Notes: generated by a model not told the origin, from the letters alone. DNA of 64,000 bases from Gautieria morchelliformis (GCA_015179125.1 WHVA01000509.1:1-64000), one strand, 5' to 3'; counted from the stretch's first letter, positions 42,451 to 53,401 are shown. Program-made: numbers and translations.

Positions 42451-43213
42451 CTACTGCTGCGTTCGCCGAGTCGCCTCCTTTCTTGTCCTCGTCCTTTTTT
42501 TCTTTTTCTTGCCTTTAGAACGACAGTCTGCTTTGAGGTGCCCCTTTTTGCCGCACTTCCAACATTCCACATCTGTCCGCGTGGTATTGGAACCACTGTT
42601 GCGTGGCTGGTGCTTTCCACGACTCTTGACCACCGCGAGTGCGTTCTCGCCGATACGACTTCGGGAGCGAGCCGAGGATGACGGTGACAAGGTCGTCATC
42701 GGTGAGTCCCGCGTTCATCCCTGCGAGTTGCTCCTGCATTCTCATGAGGGATTCCAGGTGCGTGCAGACGTTCGATTCGTCCTCGCATTTCAGCTCGTAC
42801 ATGCGTCGTCGCATGTCAACCTTGACCGTGAGTGCCCTTGTCTCGTGCTTTGCACATACGGCCTCCCAGACCTCCTTTGCTGTCGCTAGGTTGCGGACTT
42901 CGATGAGGACGCTATCGGGGACAGTGGTAAATATTTGTGCCATTATCGCTGCCTCGCGCTGATTGTAGTCATCCCAGCGTTTCTCGAGATCCTCTAGGTC
43001 CTCTTCCTCCTTGTCTGTGAGCGTGTAGCCGTTAGGGTACGTCGGGAGCGTGCGAGGGATCCGAGCAGTCCCTTCTAGGTGGCGCTTCGCACCACGGGTC
43101 GCCGCCAGCGTAGCTAACGTCTGGCTTTTCCAGGTGACCCAGTTCGTGCTGTCCCTGGCCAGCTTCGGGACGACGAACGACTTGGAGGTGGGGTAGACGT
43201 TGTGGGCTCTGCG
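42451..43213 (-). pseudogene. Copia C1 Gag
   Basis: The capsid can be followed from KSFVVPKLARDSTNWVTW (about 43190) through KRWDDYNQREAAIMAQIF, ATAKEVWEAVCAKHE, MRRRMYELKCEDESN and LTDDDLVTVILGSLPKSYR. This is the UBN2/Copia Gag family. A frame change near 42660 leads to the CCHC knuckle CWKCGKKGHLKADC and a very Lys/Arg-rich tail; a further change leads to the protease. No ATG precedes the capsid in its frame; the only nearby ATG is in the primer binding site in another frame. Confidence 0.85.
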
Positions 43214-43225
43214 GGGCCCATAACC
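43214..43225 (-). promoter_or_regulatory. primer binding site of C1 (half initiator tRNA)
   Basis: Directly inside the 5' LTR the plus strand reads GGGCCCATAACC, the anticodon arm of a eukaryotic initiator tRNA-Met (CAU anticodon). The element RNA is complementary to it. Drosophila copia and yeast Ty5 prime from such a half tRNA. The identical 12-mer is at 63670-63681 in C2. Confidence 0.75.
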
Positions 43226-43431
43226 TGTAGCGGTTATGCACAGTATCTAATAGTATGAAGCCTCAGTGAACGGCCAGTTCATTGAGGGGTTAGTGATTGT
43301 GGAGCGAGTAGATATAGGGCCTCGGTCATACTTGACTGAGGCCAGTAATACTATTTTACTATACGATGATAAATCCTTCCCCCTAACCTACTTGGCCCTG
43401 CGTTCTCCGCTTACCGACCCTGACTCCAACA
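43226..43431 (-). repeat. 5' LTR of Copia C1, shortened
   Basis: 206 bp. Identical to the 3' LTR except for three transitions and the absence of a 111-bp unit between the two palindromes, so only one palindrome remains (43262-43286). The missing unit contains the TATA box. Target copy CCTCA follows at 43432-43436. Confidence 0.95.
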
Positions 43432-44660
43432 CCTCACATGGAGGACGACCCCTCGTCTAACGCAATCGTGGGAATCGAGCTTGAGGAAATCCCTCGCGGT
43501 AGGGGACCTGCAAGCACTGTAGACGGTGATGTACATGCTGAACCTCGCCATGGTGAGTCATTGTTCCAGTTGTTTCGGTGGTTCATACCTTCTTGAGACT
43601 CAAAACAATATCCATTGTAGTGGCGGCATTCACGGGCGAGGTATCACTAGAGGCGTGATGCATGTCCGAGGGCATAATACGGCAGGAAGGAGCGCAAGGT
43701 TAGATGAAAGGCATCATGGATAGGGCATAGGTTAAAGAGGTGTCAGAACATTGTGTACCCGAACACCCATACATAAGGCACGCAGCGAATAATGGTATTA
43801 TTTTGCTAGATATTTATAAGTGGGCGACAGATTGTTTCGAACCATAAAAATCCATTGAATTATCAGAGGTCGAACTTGAACTGTGTTGCGAGGGATTTTT
43901 GGAATAGATATAATGAATTTCTCTCATCTCGCAGAGGTACAAACACGTCTAGATAGTGATTAAGTCGCTTCCTGTCACTCCACCATGAGATGACCACGAG
44001 CACGGCTATCGTTCGTGTGGGAATGCGGCTGCGTTCCTAGCAGAGTCTAGCAACAACTCGCTGTTCTCATTGGCGTTGCAGGAGAACGGGTCACTCAGCT
44101 TCGTGGCAGGCACCATGACCTTCACCTTATCCTTGGTCCGGTCCATCGAACCCTTCTCCTGCTCAGGATGCGACGAACGACGAGGAATTAGCGTCGATCA
44201 TCGGGGCAGATGGCGAGCACGCACCTTAAAAGCTGTACCAGCCTTGTCGGCCACAGGTTGACAGTTATGGTAGTGATATTTATAGTGATACCGGGAATTT
44301 GGAAGGTAGGACTCTATAGAATTTTGGACACTCACCTTACGTGCACAGTTTTCGACGAGGGAGGATCCGTTGGGGAGAGAGTTACTGGCTGCGTCGATCA
44401 CATCGGGAGTTAACGGGGAAGATACTTAGCGCCCGCGGAACCTGGCTGTGTCAGCACGACAGGCCAAATACTCCTCGCAAGCACACGTCGACCATCTTCG
44501 TCGTGATCAGCTCATGGAGACGGCCACACAGAGCGTCAACACAGCAGCGGGATCGTGAGGATGAGGATTTGCCAGGCTGTAAAAAATCCAGAGCCCCATT
44601 GGGCCATTGCGGAGAGAATTCCGTGACCGCAGAAGCCTTGACAGCAGGGTGCGTCTAATA
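43432..44660 (+). repeat. segmental repeat, copy 2 (right of C1)
   Basis: Continues the DUF6533 tail after C1: IVGIELEEIPRGRGPAS (43470-43520), then the spacer shared with 26880-28060 and 58330-58725. GAGGTACAAACACGTCTAGATAG (43934 on) is the empty counterpart of the C2 insertion site. No other gene is recognised; a copy of the promoter-like module is at 44265-44460. Confidence 0.85.
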
Positions 44661-44664
44661 CTTC

Positions 44665-46546
44665 TCTCACTATCACTGTATAGCTGACCGAGGTGCCGTC
44701 CATCGGTGAGCAGCTCCAGGTCGACACACCGCATGGAAGATCATGAGCGCACGATATCACCGGGTATCCTAGTCGCACATGGTGCTGCCTCGCCACAATC
44801 ATCTGGGGCTGGGGGAACATTCTCTGTGATGCCCACATCTCCCCGTGCTCAGCGGCCCGGGCGACCGTCAACTTTGCGCGATTCCTCGAGGCGCGTGCAG
44901 CACTGGAGTTCCGTGGACGAAGGGTCACTTGATGAAAACGGGATCAGTTCATCGGGGAATGATCCTGGTGGACGGTGACATTCGCGTCATGCAGGGAGTG
45001 GGGAGAGCACGCTGGGTGGGAGGGAAGGCCGTAGTGTTGTGGGTGAAGGCTTACGAGCTTCTGGACTCGCGCGTCGTGGCTGGGAAGATGTCTTTGCTGA
45101 AGGCTTTCCGCAAGCTGAACATGATTAGCGGTGGATTGGAGAGCAGGCTTCACTGAACGGCTGTAGGATGGGGACCTGGAGGAATTGAGGCGTGGGATGG
45201 CGCATGTTGGGATTGGGCTTCCCCCTGAGGAATGTTATATTATGGATGGGAAATCAAGTTCTATCCTAGTATTCTTGCACTGATACTTGCGCATACGCAT
45301 TACCGACACAGGATCTATTAGATGCGCATGCGTTATCAGACGCGCGCGCATCTAGCCGGCCCCTTTAACCCTGAGCCGGGTTCCGGGGCCACTCGAGGCA
45401 CAGATCCGAGATGGAGCGCAGGAGGCGCTCCATCGTTCCTGAATGACATATTAGCTCCACAGTAATATAGTATGAGCTCCACAGATCAAGGCACAAGTAC
45501 CTAATGACCAGATAGGTACATACTCCAGCACCGGTGCATACATCATGCACCGGCGGCATCTGTTCGCTCCACAAGCGTCATTCACATCTTTCATAGCATA
45601 GCTTCGTTCCAAACTAGTTAAATAGCTAGGAAACATGTATAGAATGCTAGGCAGTAAGAAACTCCATTTAGCTGGCTGTTTGAAGCCACAGCTCTCGTTG
45701 TTTTGTCCCCAGACTCGCTTCAGCCCTTCATTGGTGCTTGAAGACATTTCTCCTTAGTTCCCTTGACCCCTCATCATACACATATGTAGCTGCTTGCGCG
45801 CCATGACTTACAACAAGGAACACCACCTTCTGCATCTGGCTCGGTGCGGTATGGCGCTGCACGTAATGTTCACAGCCTTTTGTCTAATGGTTCCTCACGG
45901 GCAGGCACATCGCTCAGGTCGTATGGTGTAGATGTGGAGGACCTCGCATGACTCCACTGCCCAAATATCGATCGTCGTAGTTCTACCAGAGAGAACCATG
46001 TCACGGCACACCCCACAGCACGACGCTCGCATACCTCGCCCTATAGCTGGGCAACGTGAACGCCATCTTCGGAGCACGCCCGGCTAATGGTCGACTCCCT
46101 CACCATTTCGAGACGCAGCCTGAGCTACCATGCATACCGACGTCCTCGACCGCTCTGGACCTAACGTGCATCGCACACAGCGTAATGCAGAGCGCGAACG
46201 AGCTGAATACGTTGCTCCGTGCCGGAAATGCGCATGCGCTCGAGGCACAGATTGAGGCTGAGGTGGGTGATGCTGCGATGCATTGAGGACGAGCGATGAG
46301 CTTGTGAGGATGGTTACTGCACCATTATTAGGTGTGGGAAGTCTTGTGAGGGAGGCAGTAAAAGAGACTGGGATGGACTCACTGGACGTTGGTGGGGAGG
46401 GAGGGGGATTTGGGGGACGAGTTTGGATGGGGAAGCCAGACCGGCGAGGACAGGGGCCAGGAGTGCGAATGCCGATGGGAGATGTAGCACTGACGGCTCC
46501 GTGTATCGTGAGGCCCAGCGAAGCTGGGAAGATACGTCAGCCATAG
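44665..46546 (+). other. duplicated locus, second copy, unrecognised reading frames
   Basis: 44680-44880 and 46246-46500 match 31290-31480 and 31496-31800. Frames include SPGILVAHGAASPQSSG at 44755 and, at 46060-46280, SANELNTLLRAGNAHALEAQ. Between them, 45180-46040 shows only short ORFs and an alternating GCGC/ATGCGCATGCG run near 45315. Nothing can be assigned. Confidence 0.4.
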
Positions 46547-47405
46547 TATGACAGTTATGGTCATGATATTTATAAGATCATGATGGTGGGGATTTGGAAG
46601 CGAGGACTGGGTGGATCAATTGTGCAGGCAGACCCAACACATTTTTCCATTGGGGCAATTCCGTTGGGGGAGAGTTACTGGAGTTGAATGGATCTGCGTC
46701 GATCACATTTGGAACGGCGGAGGTGGTTAGCGCCCGCGGACGACCTTCTTCGCTACTCTATTTAGACGCCCGTGGCTGTGTGATGACAACGGCTTCTGCC
46801 AGAGTGTGATCGATCATGTCGATCATGTCGATTGTGGAAGACGCAAATCGCCATTTATAGCATGGTGTACAATTAGGTGACTAAGAATGCGGGGTACGTG
46901 ACATGGCAACTTGGAATCTTTGGCTCGCTGGCAGAGCATGCACTCACACATGGGAAAATGCGACCAGGCTCTATATACCATCATCAACGTCCGTGTCGTG
47001 GTCCAAGTTACATACGCCTCCTTATACTCGAAAGGGACTGCATTGCACTCGTGTCTGCTAAAAGGAACTCGTGATAATAACCTGACAAGAGCATGAAGTC
47101 TACTCACTGAAACACTACTTGTCACCAGGGCCCATCGCTGCTGACGATGGTGAGAACAGTGATGGTAATCGTGAATAGGGCTTCTCGTTGTTCTTGGCTG
47201 AGTTGGCGTGCACATCCCAGTGCAGGGGATGTCGAAAAAGTGATGGTGGCGGATCGAGGCATCGATGAAATTTGAGAGCGAGCGAAGGCAGACTATATGG
47301 CTACTGAATGGCGGGTGCACGTGGTGATGTCGCCTTCGTGGCTATATTTAGATACACGCCATCTGCTTCTGACCAGGGCGGCTAGATAAGCACAAGCGCT
47401 TATCA
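46547..47405 (+). repeat. duplicated non-coding segment, second copy
   Basis: Matches 33330-33900 and 33960-34080 in order. It begins with a promoter-like module (46550-46800), then CGATCATGTCGATCATGTCGATTG, and a CTCTATATACC box at 46969. The secreted-protein gene that precedes this segment in the first unit is absent here. Confidence 0.7.
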
Positions 47406-47559
47406 GGTTGGCGTGTGTAAGAGGCTCCGTGATACGGAGCACATGCCCAATATTACTTCTGGATCTACATTCTATTACTTGATCAGTCATACAGAACCAG
47501 GCACACCATCAAAGAAGCAAGCGTCAATGAAGGCCATCAAAGAACCTGTCGATCAGGGC

Positions 47560-48045
47560 CTGATCGAGGTCGGCAAAGGTCAGCGCGTACGATCATCGAC
47601 CAGATCGGGCATGTCACCGTTCCAGGAATCAGGATTTGAATCGGAGACACGCAGGTGCCCATCATCTTCAGACCTGGCCAGACGCATTGAGGCGTGCCAG
47701 GCGGCCCGCGTCCCTCTCCACCTAAACTCGTCGTACACCTCCTCCCGGCTACGCCTTGCATGTTCCTAAATAACGTAGCGCAGCAGGGCGGTGTTTGCCT
47801 GGGCGACCATGTCGGTGCCCGCAATGACGATGAAGGAGGCATCGGCGGCGGCCTGGGCAGGGGAGAGGGCGTGAATCCTGGAGGATGCCGAGGATGTTGC
47901 GAAAAGCCAACGCAAAATAAGGAGGCTTGAGACCAGTTCGAAGCCATAGTCATGGAAGTGGAGACCACAGACGTTCTGTGCGAGACAAGAACTCGGCACC
48001 TGCCATTGTGCCAAACGGGCGAGCGGCTGTAGCACAATATCTGCA
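47560..48045 (-). pseudogene. cytochrome P450 fragment (I-helix region)
   Basis: The minus strand reads FELVSSLLILRWLFATSS, LSPAQAAADASFIVIAG, TDMVAQANTALLRYVI and, after a TAG, HARRSREEVYDEF. The segment AGTDMVAQANTALL corresponds to the oxygen-binding I-helix AGxDTT of basidiomycete P450s; the Thr pair is replaced by Met-Val. A frame change gives VERDAGRLARLN next. No haem-binding Cys region was found, so this is a relic of one or two exons. Confidence 0.5.
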
Positions 48046-48950
48046 GTTGCGGAATATCATCTCATTCAGTACTACCCTTTCCCACTGATGGCTGTACTCT
48101 CCTTGTCGCGCTGTTGGGGTGTCATCGTTACAATCCTGTCAGAACATGACCAGTGGTAGTTCATACACCAGGGTACATAGAATACAGGAGTCCATGCGGA
48201 CTTACCGAGACCTGCACAACTGAGTTGTTAACTCATCATGCAACCTAGAAACGCTGTTCCTGTTCCGGTGACAACTTGTTCACCATTCATCTCCCTCTAA
48301 ATGTAAACACTCACATTCTGGGAGCAATCCCGAGAGAAATCAATACCCATCCACGACAGAGTCCGGCAATCAGATCCAGGCATCAACTTTGAGATGGTGT
48401 GTCAATACGCACGACCAACCAATTGCTGACTTCCCGGCTGTGGCATGGAGAAGTCCTTTTCATTTCTCTAAATGGGGGCCGCCCTTGTCTCTAGTCTCCG
48501 GACATTGAGAGTTGAAGTTTTCTTGATGTCTTGGCTTGATTGCCATCCTCGATGTTTCAGTATGTTAGATAGATCAGACATAAAAACACTACCGAACCAT
48601 GCTATCGGCCCTGCCAGAATGCTGAATAACATGAAATGTACTCCTGACACGGTGGGCTGTAGATTTTGCCGTGGCTGGACTTGGAACCGACAGTACCTCT
48701 GGATGTTGATGAAATTTGGTGAAATGCATCGTGATACAAAAGAGGAACAGAATACAAACTGACCTCCGACCTCAAGTCCAGACATTTCACTACTTCATCC
48801 CGCCAGGGAAGCCGACATCACTGGAGTCTGGGACGACTAGAACGGCCTTTGTGTTGTGCTCTATAGTATTACCCAGTCTGTGAAGAATGTCAGGAAAGCC
48901 AGAGGTTATGAAACGACCGGGGTGAGGTTAGATAAATGTCGAAGCCACAA
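48046..48950. other. no recognisable gene; one inverted duplicate
   Basis: 48518-48600 is the inverted counterpart of 56018-56096, with plus-strand reading FLMSWLDC..CFS..DRSDIKTLP in one and minus-strand FLMPWLDC..HVS.CHRSDIRTLP in the other. This suggests a small repeated coding piece of unknown kind. The rest is unassigned. Confidence 0.45.
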
Positions 48951-48989
48951 AGTCACGGAAGTGCATACCACGGTGGTGTTTGGCCTGAG

Positions 48990-50137
48990 CTCGGCACATG
49001 CCGTCGTGCCAAAACAGGACTTGCCTGACCGGTGAAGCCCAGGAATGGTTCCTTCGAAATGTAGAACACTTCGATCGCCAGGTCCACATCTGGACTCTGG
49101 AAACAGTGATGCAGGGCCTTCAAAAAAGGTTCCTGCACACACTGACGTACCACCACGCATTGAATAAATTCGACACGTTCAGGCAGGGCATGAAGACCAT
49201 TCAGGAGATGCTGAATGAACTCACAAAATATGCAGCGCGTATGATACAGCTGCCAGACGACTACACATTCCAGAGATGGTTCGTGTCAGTGCTGCGCAAA
49301 ACACTGCGCAACGAGGTCCTCAAAAAGGGCTACAATGCCGAGAGCAGCTCAATAGAGCAACTCTTCGACATGGCCCGAATGATAGAGGAAGCATCCCGAT
49401 ATAATATGGGGATGCGCCACGCGGAAAGCGCAGCGGCAACAGCAAGCGCTGCCTGGCTTACAGGTAGCAAGCCGTTGATGCAGACGGGCCTGACCAGGCC
49501 CAGCCTATTCTCAAGAAGTGGAGCATCGCAGCAACTGCCACCCCCATGCCCAGCGCAAGCTGGATGCCTGCCTGAAGCTAAACAGCCTCAAGCATCAGGA
49601 TCGTCCCCGCGACCTGCTCCACCAACAAAGGCATTGGGCTGGCCTAATGATCAGCCCAGCGGCAACCAAAGCAGCACTACATGCTTTGAATGTGGCCAAC
49701 CTGGCCACAAGAAAGTGGAGTGCCCCCGGATTAGGCCCGGTATCAGGACAGTGGCCATAAGGCACGACGAGGAGGCCGAAGATCTGGAGACGGATCTCAG
49801 TCAAAATTCTCTCCATAAAATTGATGAAGAGGGGGAGGGTGATCATGATCCCCAACCCAACGACTCTCCGGACAACGGAGACGTGCCCGCTGAAGAGTGG
49901 GATCCTGAACCGTCCCAATATTACGAATGGGACGAAGAGGCGGAATACACCACCTACAGGTCCAGCGTGATCAGATTCACGCCAGAAGACGAGCTGCCAC
50001 AAAAGCCATGGCGGCACGCACGTCGGTCACGCCAGACAAGGCGGCTGAGCCAGTGTATCACCACCAAAGCAAGCATAGGACATGGCCAATGCGCCTGCGC
50101 AGTGAAAACCATACCCTCTTGGGGTACTGGGAAATAA
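48990..50137 (+). pseudogene. gypsy element G4 Gag, N-terminally truncated
   Basis: Open to 50137; the start of the capsid is missing (GEAQEWFLRNVEHFDR is usually preceded by about 100 residues). Motifs: LTYHHALNKFDTFRQGMKTI, QLPDDYTFQRWFVSVL, YNAESSSIEQLFDMARMIEE. A Pro/Ser/Ala linker precedes a CCHC knuckle CFECGQPGHKKVEC, and an acidic tail (EEGEGDHDPQPND) follows. An ATG at 48998 is probably not the original start. The Gag family is distinct from those of A, B and G1. Confidence 0.85.
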
Positions 50138-50565
50138 ATGGTGTAAAAGCCCACTGCCTGCTGGATAGCGGCAGCAAAGGGGTACTGCTATCCCTTCAAT
50201 TCACGTGAGCTACAGGGATGAAGACATTCTCCCTGGAGCAGCCAATCATGCTGCAGCTGGCCTGCATAGGCAGCCATTCCATGATCAACTATGGAACAAA
50301 CACGACCATTAAATTTGGTCATGAAACATACAATGAATGCTTCGACGTAGCAAATGTCAAATATTATGACGCGATCTTAGGGACACCGTTCCTGAGGAGA
50401 TTTGGCATAACCCTGGACTTCTCCAGCCCAGGGACAATCCACAAGGGGAATGAAGTGATCCCCACAGGCAAGGTCTCGTTCGACGATGATGAATCGACGA
50501 ACGAGGACAAAGGACCCAGGGTGAGCAGGGTCACCCGTGCGCCGAAACCAAGCCTGGCTCATTGA
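50120..50565 (+). pseudogene. gypsy element G4 aspartic protease
   Basis: Frame 1: INGVKAHCLLDSGSKGVLLS with the DSG active site, a TGA at 50206, then ATGMKTFSLEQPIMLQLACI, TNTTIKFGHETYNECFDV and YYDAILGTPFLRRFGI (the second protease motif). It ends at 50565. The single stop sits in ACGTGAGCT, consistent with CGA to TGA. Confidence 0.85.
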
Positions 50566-50799
50566 AGCCAGGAGGATGAGTCGTTCCATGACTCGTCCTC
50601 GAGCTCGCCCTACAATCGTAGGGAGAGGCACTCTCACCTAATGGTGAAAGCGATGGGAAAAAGGGAAAATGGTGCCGCGTGCTGCAGGACCTAACGGATG
50701 CACACAGCGCCTAATGGCTTCTAAGCCAACCACCACCGTCATCCTCATGGATGACGGCCTTCCTTGCCTCCACGAGGAATGGATGGAAAGATCACTGAC

Positions 50800-51295
50800 C
50801 TAGTCAGTGGATTCCATTAGAACTCCCGCCACTGCGGGAGATCAACCACGAGATCAATCTCGTCAATCCCAACAAACACATGTGGTATCAACTACCAAAA
50901 TGCCCTGAACATTTCCGAGAGGAACTGTTGGCAAAGATAGAACAATACACCACTGCAAAGTGGTGGATTCCGGCAGTTGCGCAGCAGGCCGTACCCATGC
51001 TGTGTGTGCCGAAAAAGAATGGTGCATTACGGACCATCTTCGATCTGCGCCAGCAGAACGAGAACACTGTGAAGGACGTCACGCCCTTCCCAGATCAAGA
51101 TATCATCCGCAGCGACATGGCTCACTGTCGGTATCACACAAAACTCAATATGTCGGAAGCATACAAGCAGATCCGGATTCATCCAGATCACGTAGCAAAG
51201 ACTGCCTTTGCCATGATCCTTGGCATGTTTAGGAGCCAGGTGATACAGATGGGAGACTGTAATGCCCCATCGATGTTCCAACAACTGATGACAGC
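50800..51295 (+). pseudogene. gypsy element G4 reverse transcriptase, cut before YxDD
   Basis: The RT fingers and first palm motifs are present: PLREINHEINLVNPNKH, VPMLCVPKKNGALRTIFDLR, DQDIIRSDMAHCRYHTKLN, MSEAYKQIRIHPDHVAKTAF and GDCNAPSMFQQLMTA. Homology ends at about 51295, before the YxDD box, where the downstream ORF region begins. The enzyme cannot be active. Confidence 0.88.
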
Positions 51296-51315
51296 CAAAA
51301 AAGAAGCGCAAGAAA

Positions 51316-52497
51316 TTGCGTGGCACCCCCAACGCCATCAATGGTCTAGTCTTTGCAAAGGAAAGCGTGATCAGCGCATACCTGGCGGCATCACCGTCGC
51401 ACATGATCAATGACCCTGCCCTACAACAGCAGGTAGCCTTGGTCGAGGCCCAGTACATCGGGCCTCATGTGGACCTGCCACCACCGGCAGGGACAGTTCA
51501 CCCTCCCTACCCAGGGGAGGGAGTGACCATACCACTCAGAGACCCACTGATCTCCGAGACGGGCCTTCTACCATGACCAGTAGGAAAGGCCCAACAGCGT
51601 CATACTCAATGGTATGACATCTGCCCGCTCAACGACCCATGCTTCGTTGAGCTCCTAGCACGGGCAAAAGAAACGCCACAACTCATGCGCATGCACGAGA
51701 TGATCAGCGTGTTCAAACGCATCGAGCACAAGCAGCACGCTCGCAATCCCAAACGGGATTGTCTCATGATAGTGAGTGGTACCACGCACGACATCGCCAC
51801 CATACTAAGGGGTTGGATACACAACCCCGAAGGAATCCCTTCTGCCATCCGTGACAACGCGGATGGAACCTTCAACCTGGATGACATGGATGTCTGGATG
51901 TGGCTGAAGGCACTCGCGCCCTGAGTTAAGAGGGTCGCCTCACCTCTCAAGTCGAGACTCCTCGACTTGTTCGGCTCAACCGACCAGTGGTCGAGTCTCA
52001 TCAATGCCATGGAATGCCTGACACCACAGAGAACCAGCCTGCGGCTATACATCACGGGTCCATACCCTGTGGGAGGCCAAGCTGGCCCCGACATCCCGCT
52101 CCCTGAAATCGCATGATGACTGGCCCACTACGCGGCGTCACCGTGAACGAGCGGCGCGCATTGAACATTACGTTCAGTGCAGCATCACTGGCACAGCGTT
52201 CAGTGCCGCCGCAGGGGAGGGCCAACAAAAGGTCCTCGAAACCAGCCATGTGAGGGCCGCGGTGCCACGACCACTCACCCACGCACAGCTCGATCAAGGG
52301 CTGGCGCGCTTCCAGCCTCCTCCCCAGGCCGAGGACCCAGCCGTCGAGGCCATACTCCGTGAGGATGCAGGCCCCGTCAAGCAAGTGGAAAACCCCACCA
52401 GTGGTGATGCAGAGACGCCTCACCCAACCACCCCGGTGGATACGGAGGTGCCTCCGGAGGAGTCACATGTTCCACCATCATCGTATCGGATTCTCTA
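51316..52497 (+). pseudogene. unrecognised ORF, copy 2, in element G4
   Basis: Homologous to the minus-strand ORF at 23340-24061: ISAYLAASPSHMINDPALQ, PPPAGTVHPPYPGEG, HTQWYDICPLNDP, RNPKRDCLMIVSG, GWIHNPEGIPSAIRDNADG and DDMDVWMWLKALAP. A TGA at 51574 replaces the Trp codon of the other copy (LLPWPVGKAQ), and another stop follows ALAP. The copy runs on to DLFGSTDQWSSLINAM and LRLYITGPYPVGGQAG and, in another frame, THAQLDQGLARFQPPPQAEDP, ending just before the 3' LTR. Its place between RT and LTR suggests an extra gene of this lineage, or a fused foreign piece. No known domain recognised. Confidence 0.55.
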
Positions 52498-52567
52498 GAG
52501 GACACCATCATGGGTGACCTCTATGAGTCCTAGGCGGGCCCCTATAGTTGTCTGTAGAGGGGGAGGG

Positions 52568-52780
52568 TGTAAATAACCTATGTATCTACATGTACACTAG
52601 TTATTACATAATCCCAGTGGGCCCCTTAGGGACCCACTGTATAGTTTATGCGTGGGAACCAGTCATGGCCCCCATCGCATCTTACTCTTACCTGTCACTA
52701 CGTAGGATTCAGAATACCACTCATTGGTCAAGTTCTGCTGTGCCCTTGTGATACAAGGTATTAAGATCGATATCTTTACA
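52568..52780 (+). repeat. 3' LTR of gypsy element G4
   Basis: 213 bp from TGTAAATAACCTATG to ...TATCTTTACA, immediately after the polypurine tract GAGGGGGAGGG. I found no partner LTR. Beyond it starts a short palindromic repeat related to the 25-kb minisatellite. Confidence 0.8.
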
Positions 52781-52940
52781 GCGCTGGCGGCTGGTGCTGA
52801 CAGTGCACGGTCAGTGCACAGGGTGTTGGTGGCTGGCGCTGTCAGCGCATGGTGCGCTGGTGGGTGGCGCTGACAGCACACGGTTGGCACATGGTGCGCT
52901 GGTGCCCAGCGCTGACAGTGCACGGTCAGCGCGTGGTCAA
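52781..52940. repeat. short palindromic array related to the 25-kb minisatellite
   Basis: Units such as GGCGCTGTCAGCGCATGGTGCGCTGGT and GCGCTGACAGTGCACGGTCAGCGC appear in both orientations. They share CTGTCAGCGCA(n)TGCGCTGGT with the array at 25041-25965, about 27 kb away. Confidence 0.75.
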
Positions 52941-52954
52941 GGCACTATTCCAAT

Positions 52955-53395
52955 TTCTGCACAATTTCCCAACCCAGGAAATCCTCGGGAAATCTTTGAG
53001 ATATTGTGAATTTCCTGCTCCTAGAAACTGAATATTTAGTATAATTTCCAGAGTCAGGAAATCATAGAGAAATATAAAATCTTCACAAGATTTCCTGCCA
53101 ATATATGCACAATTTCCTCATATTTTCCTGTACCAGAAAACTCTGAAGAAATTTAGAATTTACTCATGATTCTTTAGATAGGAAATCAAGGTTAAACTGT
53201 CAGTTTCTGGAGCCAGTTTCCTCACGATTTCATGGGCCATATTTTTACAATTTTTATACAATTTCCTGAACTTTGGAAACCCTTGTAAAACATTGAATTT
53301 CCTCTAAATTTCCCATCCTAGGAAACTCTCAAGAAACATGGCATTTCCATAGAATTTTTAAGGGGGTTTCCTGACTTGAGAAATTTGGCCGTGCC
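52955..53395. repeat. degenerate AT-rich array of TTTCC...GGAAA modules
   Basis: About six diverged modules of roughly 70-80 bases repeat the pattern ATTTCCTG..CC.AGGAAA.C....GAAAT. Each has TTTCC and GGAAA facing each other a few bases apart. No frame is open. The array fills the space between the palindromic repeat and the segmental block. Confidence 0.6.
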
Positions 53396-53401
53396 TCCAG
53401 T

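Larger units (their letters stand above)
38782..43431 (-). mobile_element. Copia element C1, complete, minus strand
   Basis: LTR-gag-PR-IN-RT-RNaseH-LTR, 4650 bp, with the target duplication CCTCA at 38777-38781 and 43432-43436. The uninterrupted target GAACCTCACAGGGAGGA is present in the paralogous copy at 58223-58239. The two LTRs differ by three transitions over their aligned part, so insertion is young compared with the host repeat. Gag to IN shows a few frame changes, and the integrase lacks one catalytic Asp. Confidence 0.95.
48951..52780 (+). mobile_element. gypsy element G4, internally deleted
   Basis: Gag-PR-partial RT-unrecognised ORF-LTR, all in plus orientation. No 5' LTR found; RNase H, integrase and the second half of RT are missing. 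The 3' LTR follows a GAGGGGGAGGG polypurine tract. One TGA in the protease (50206) lies where a CGA codon is likely. Confidence 0.85.

Noticed and set aside
45300..45360. Alternating GCGCATGCG run as an origin or Z-DNA regulatory site
   Set aside because: Short and isolated; nothing else nearby supports a function.
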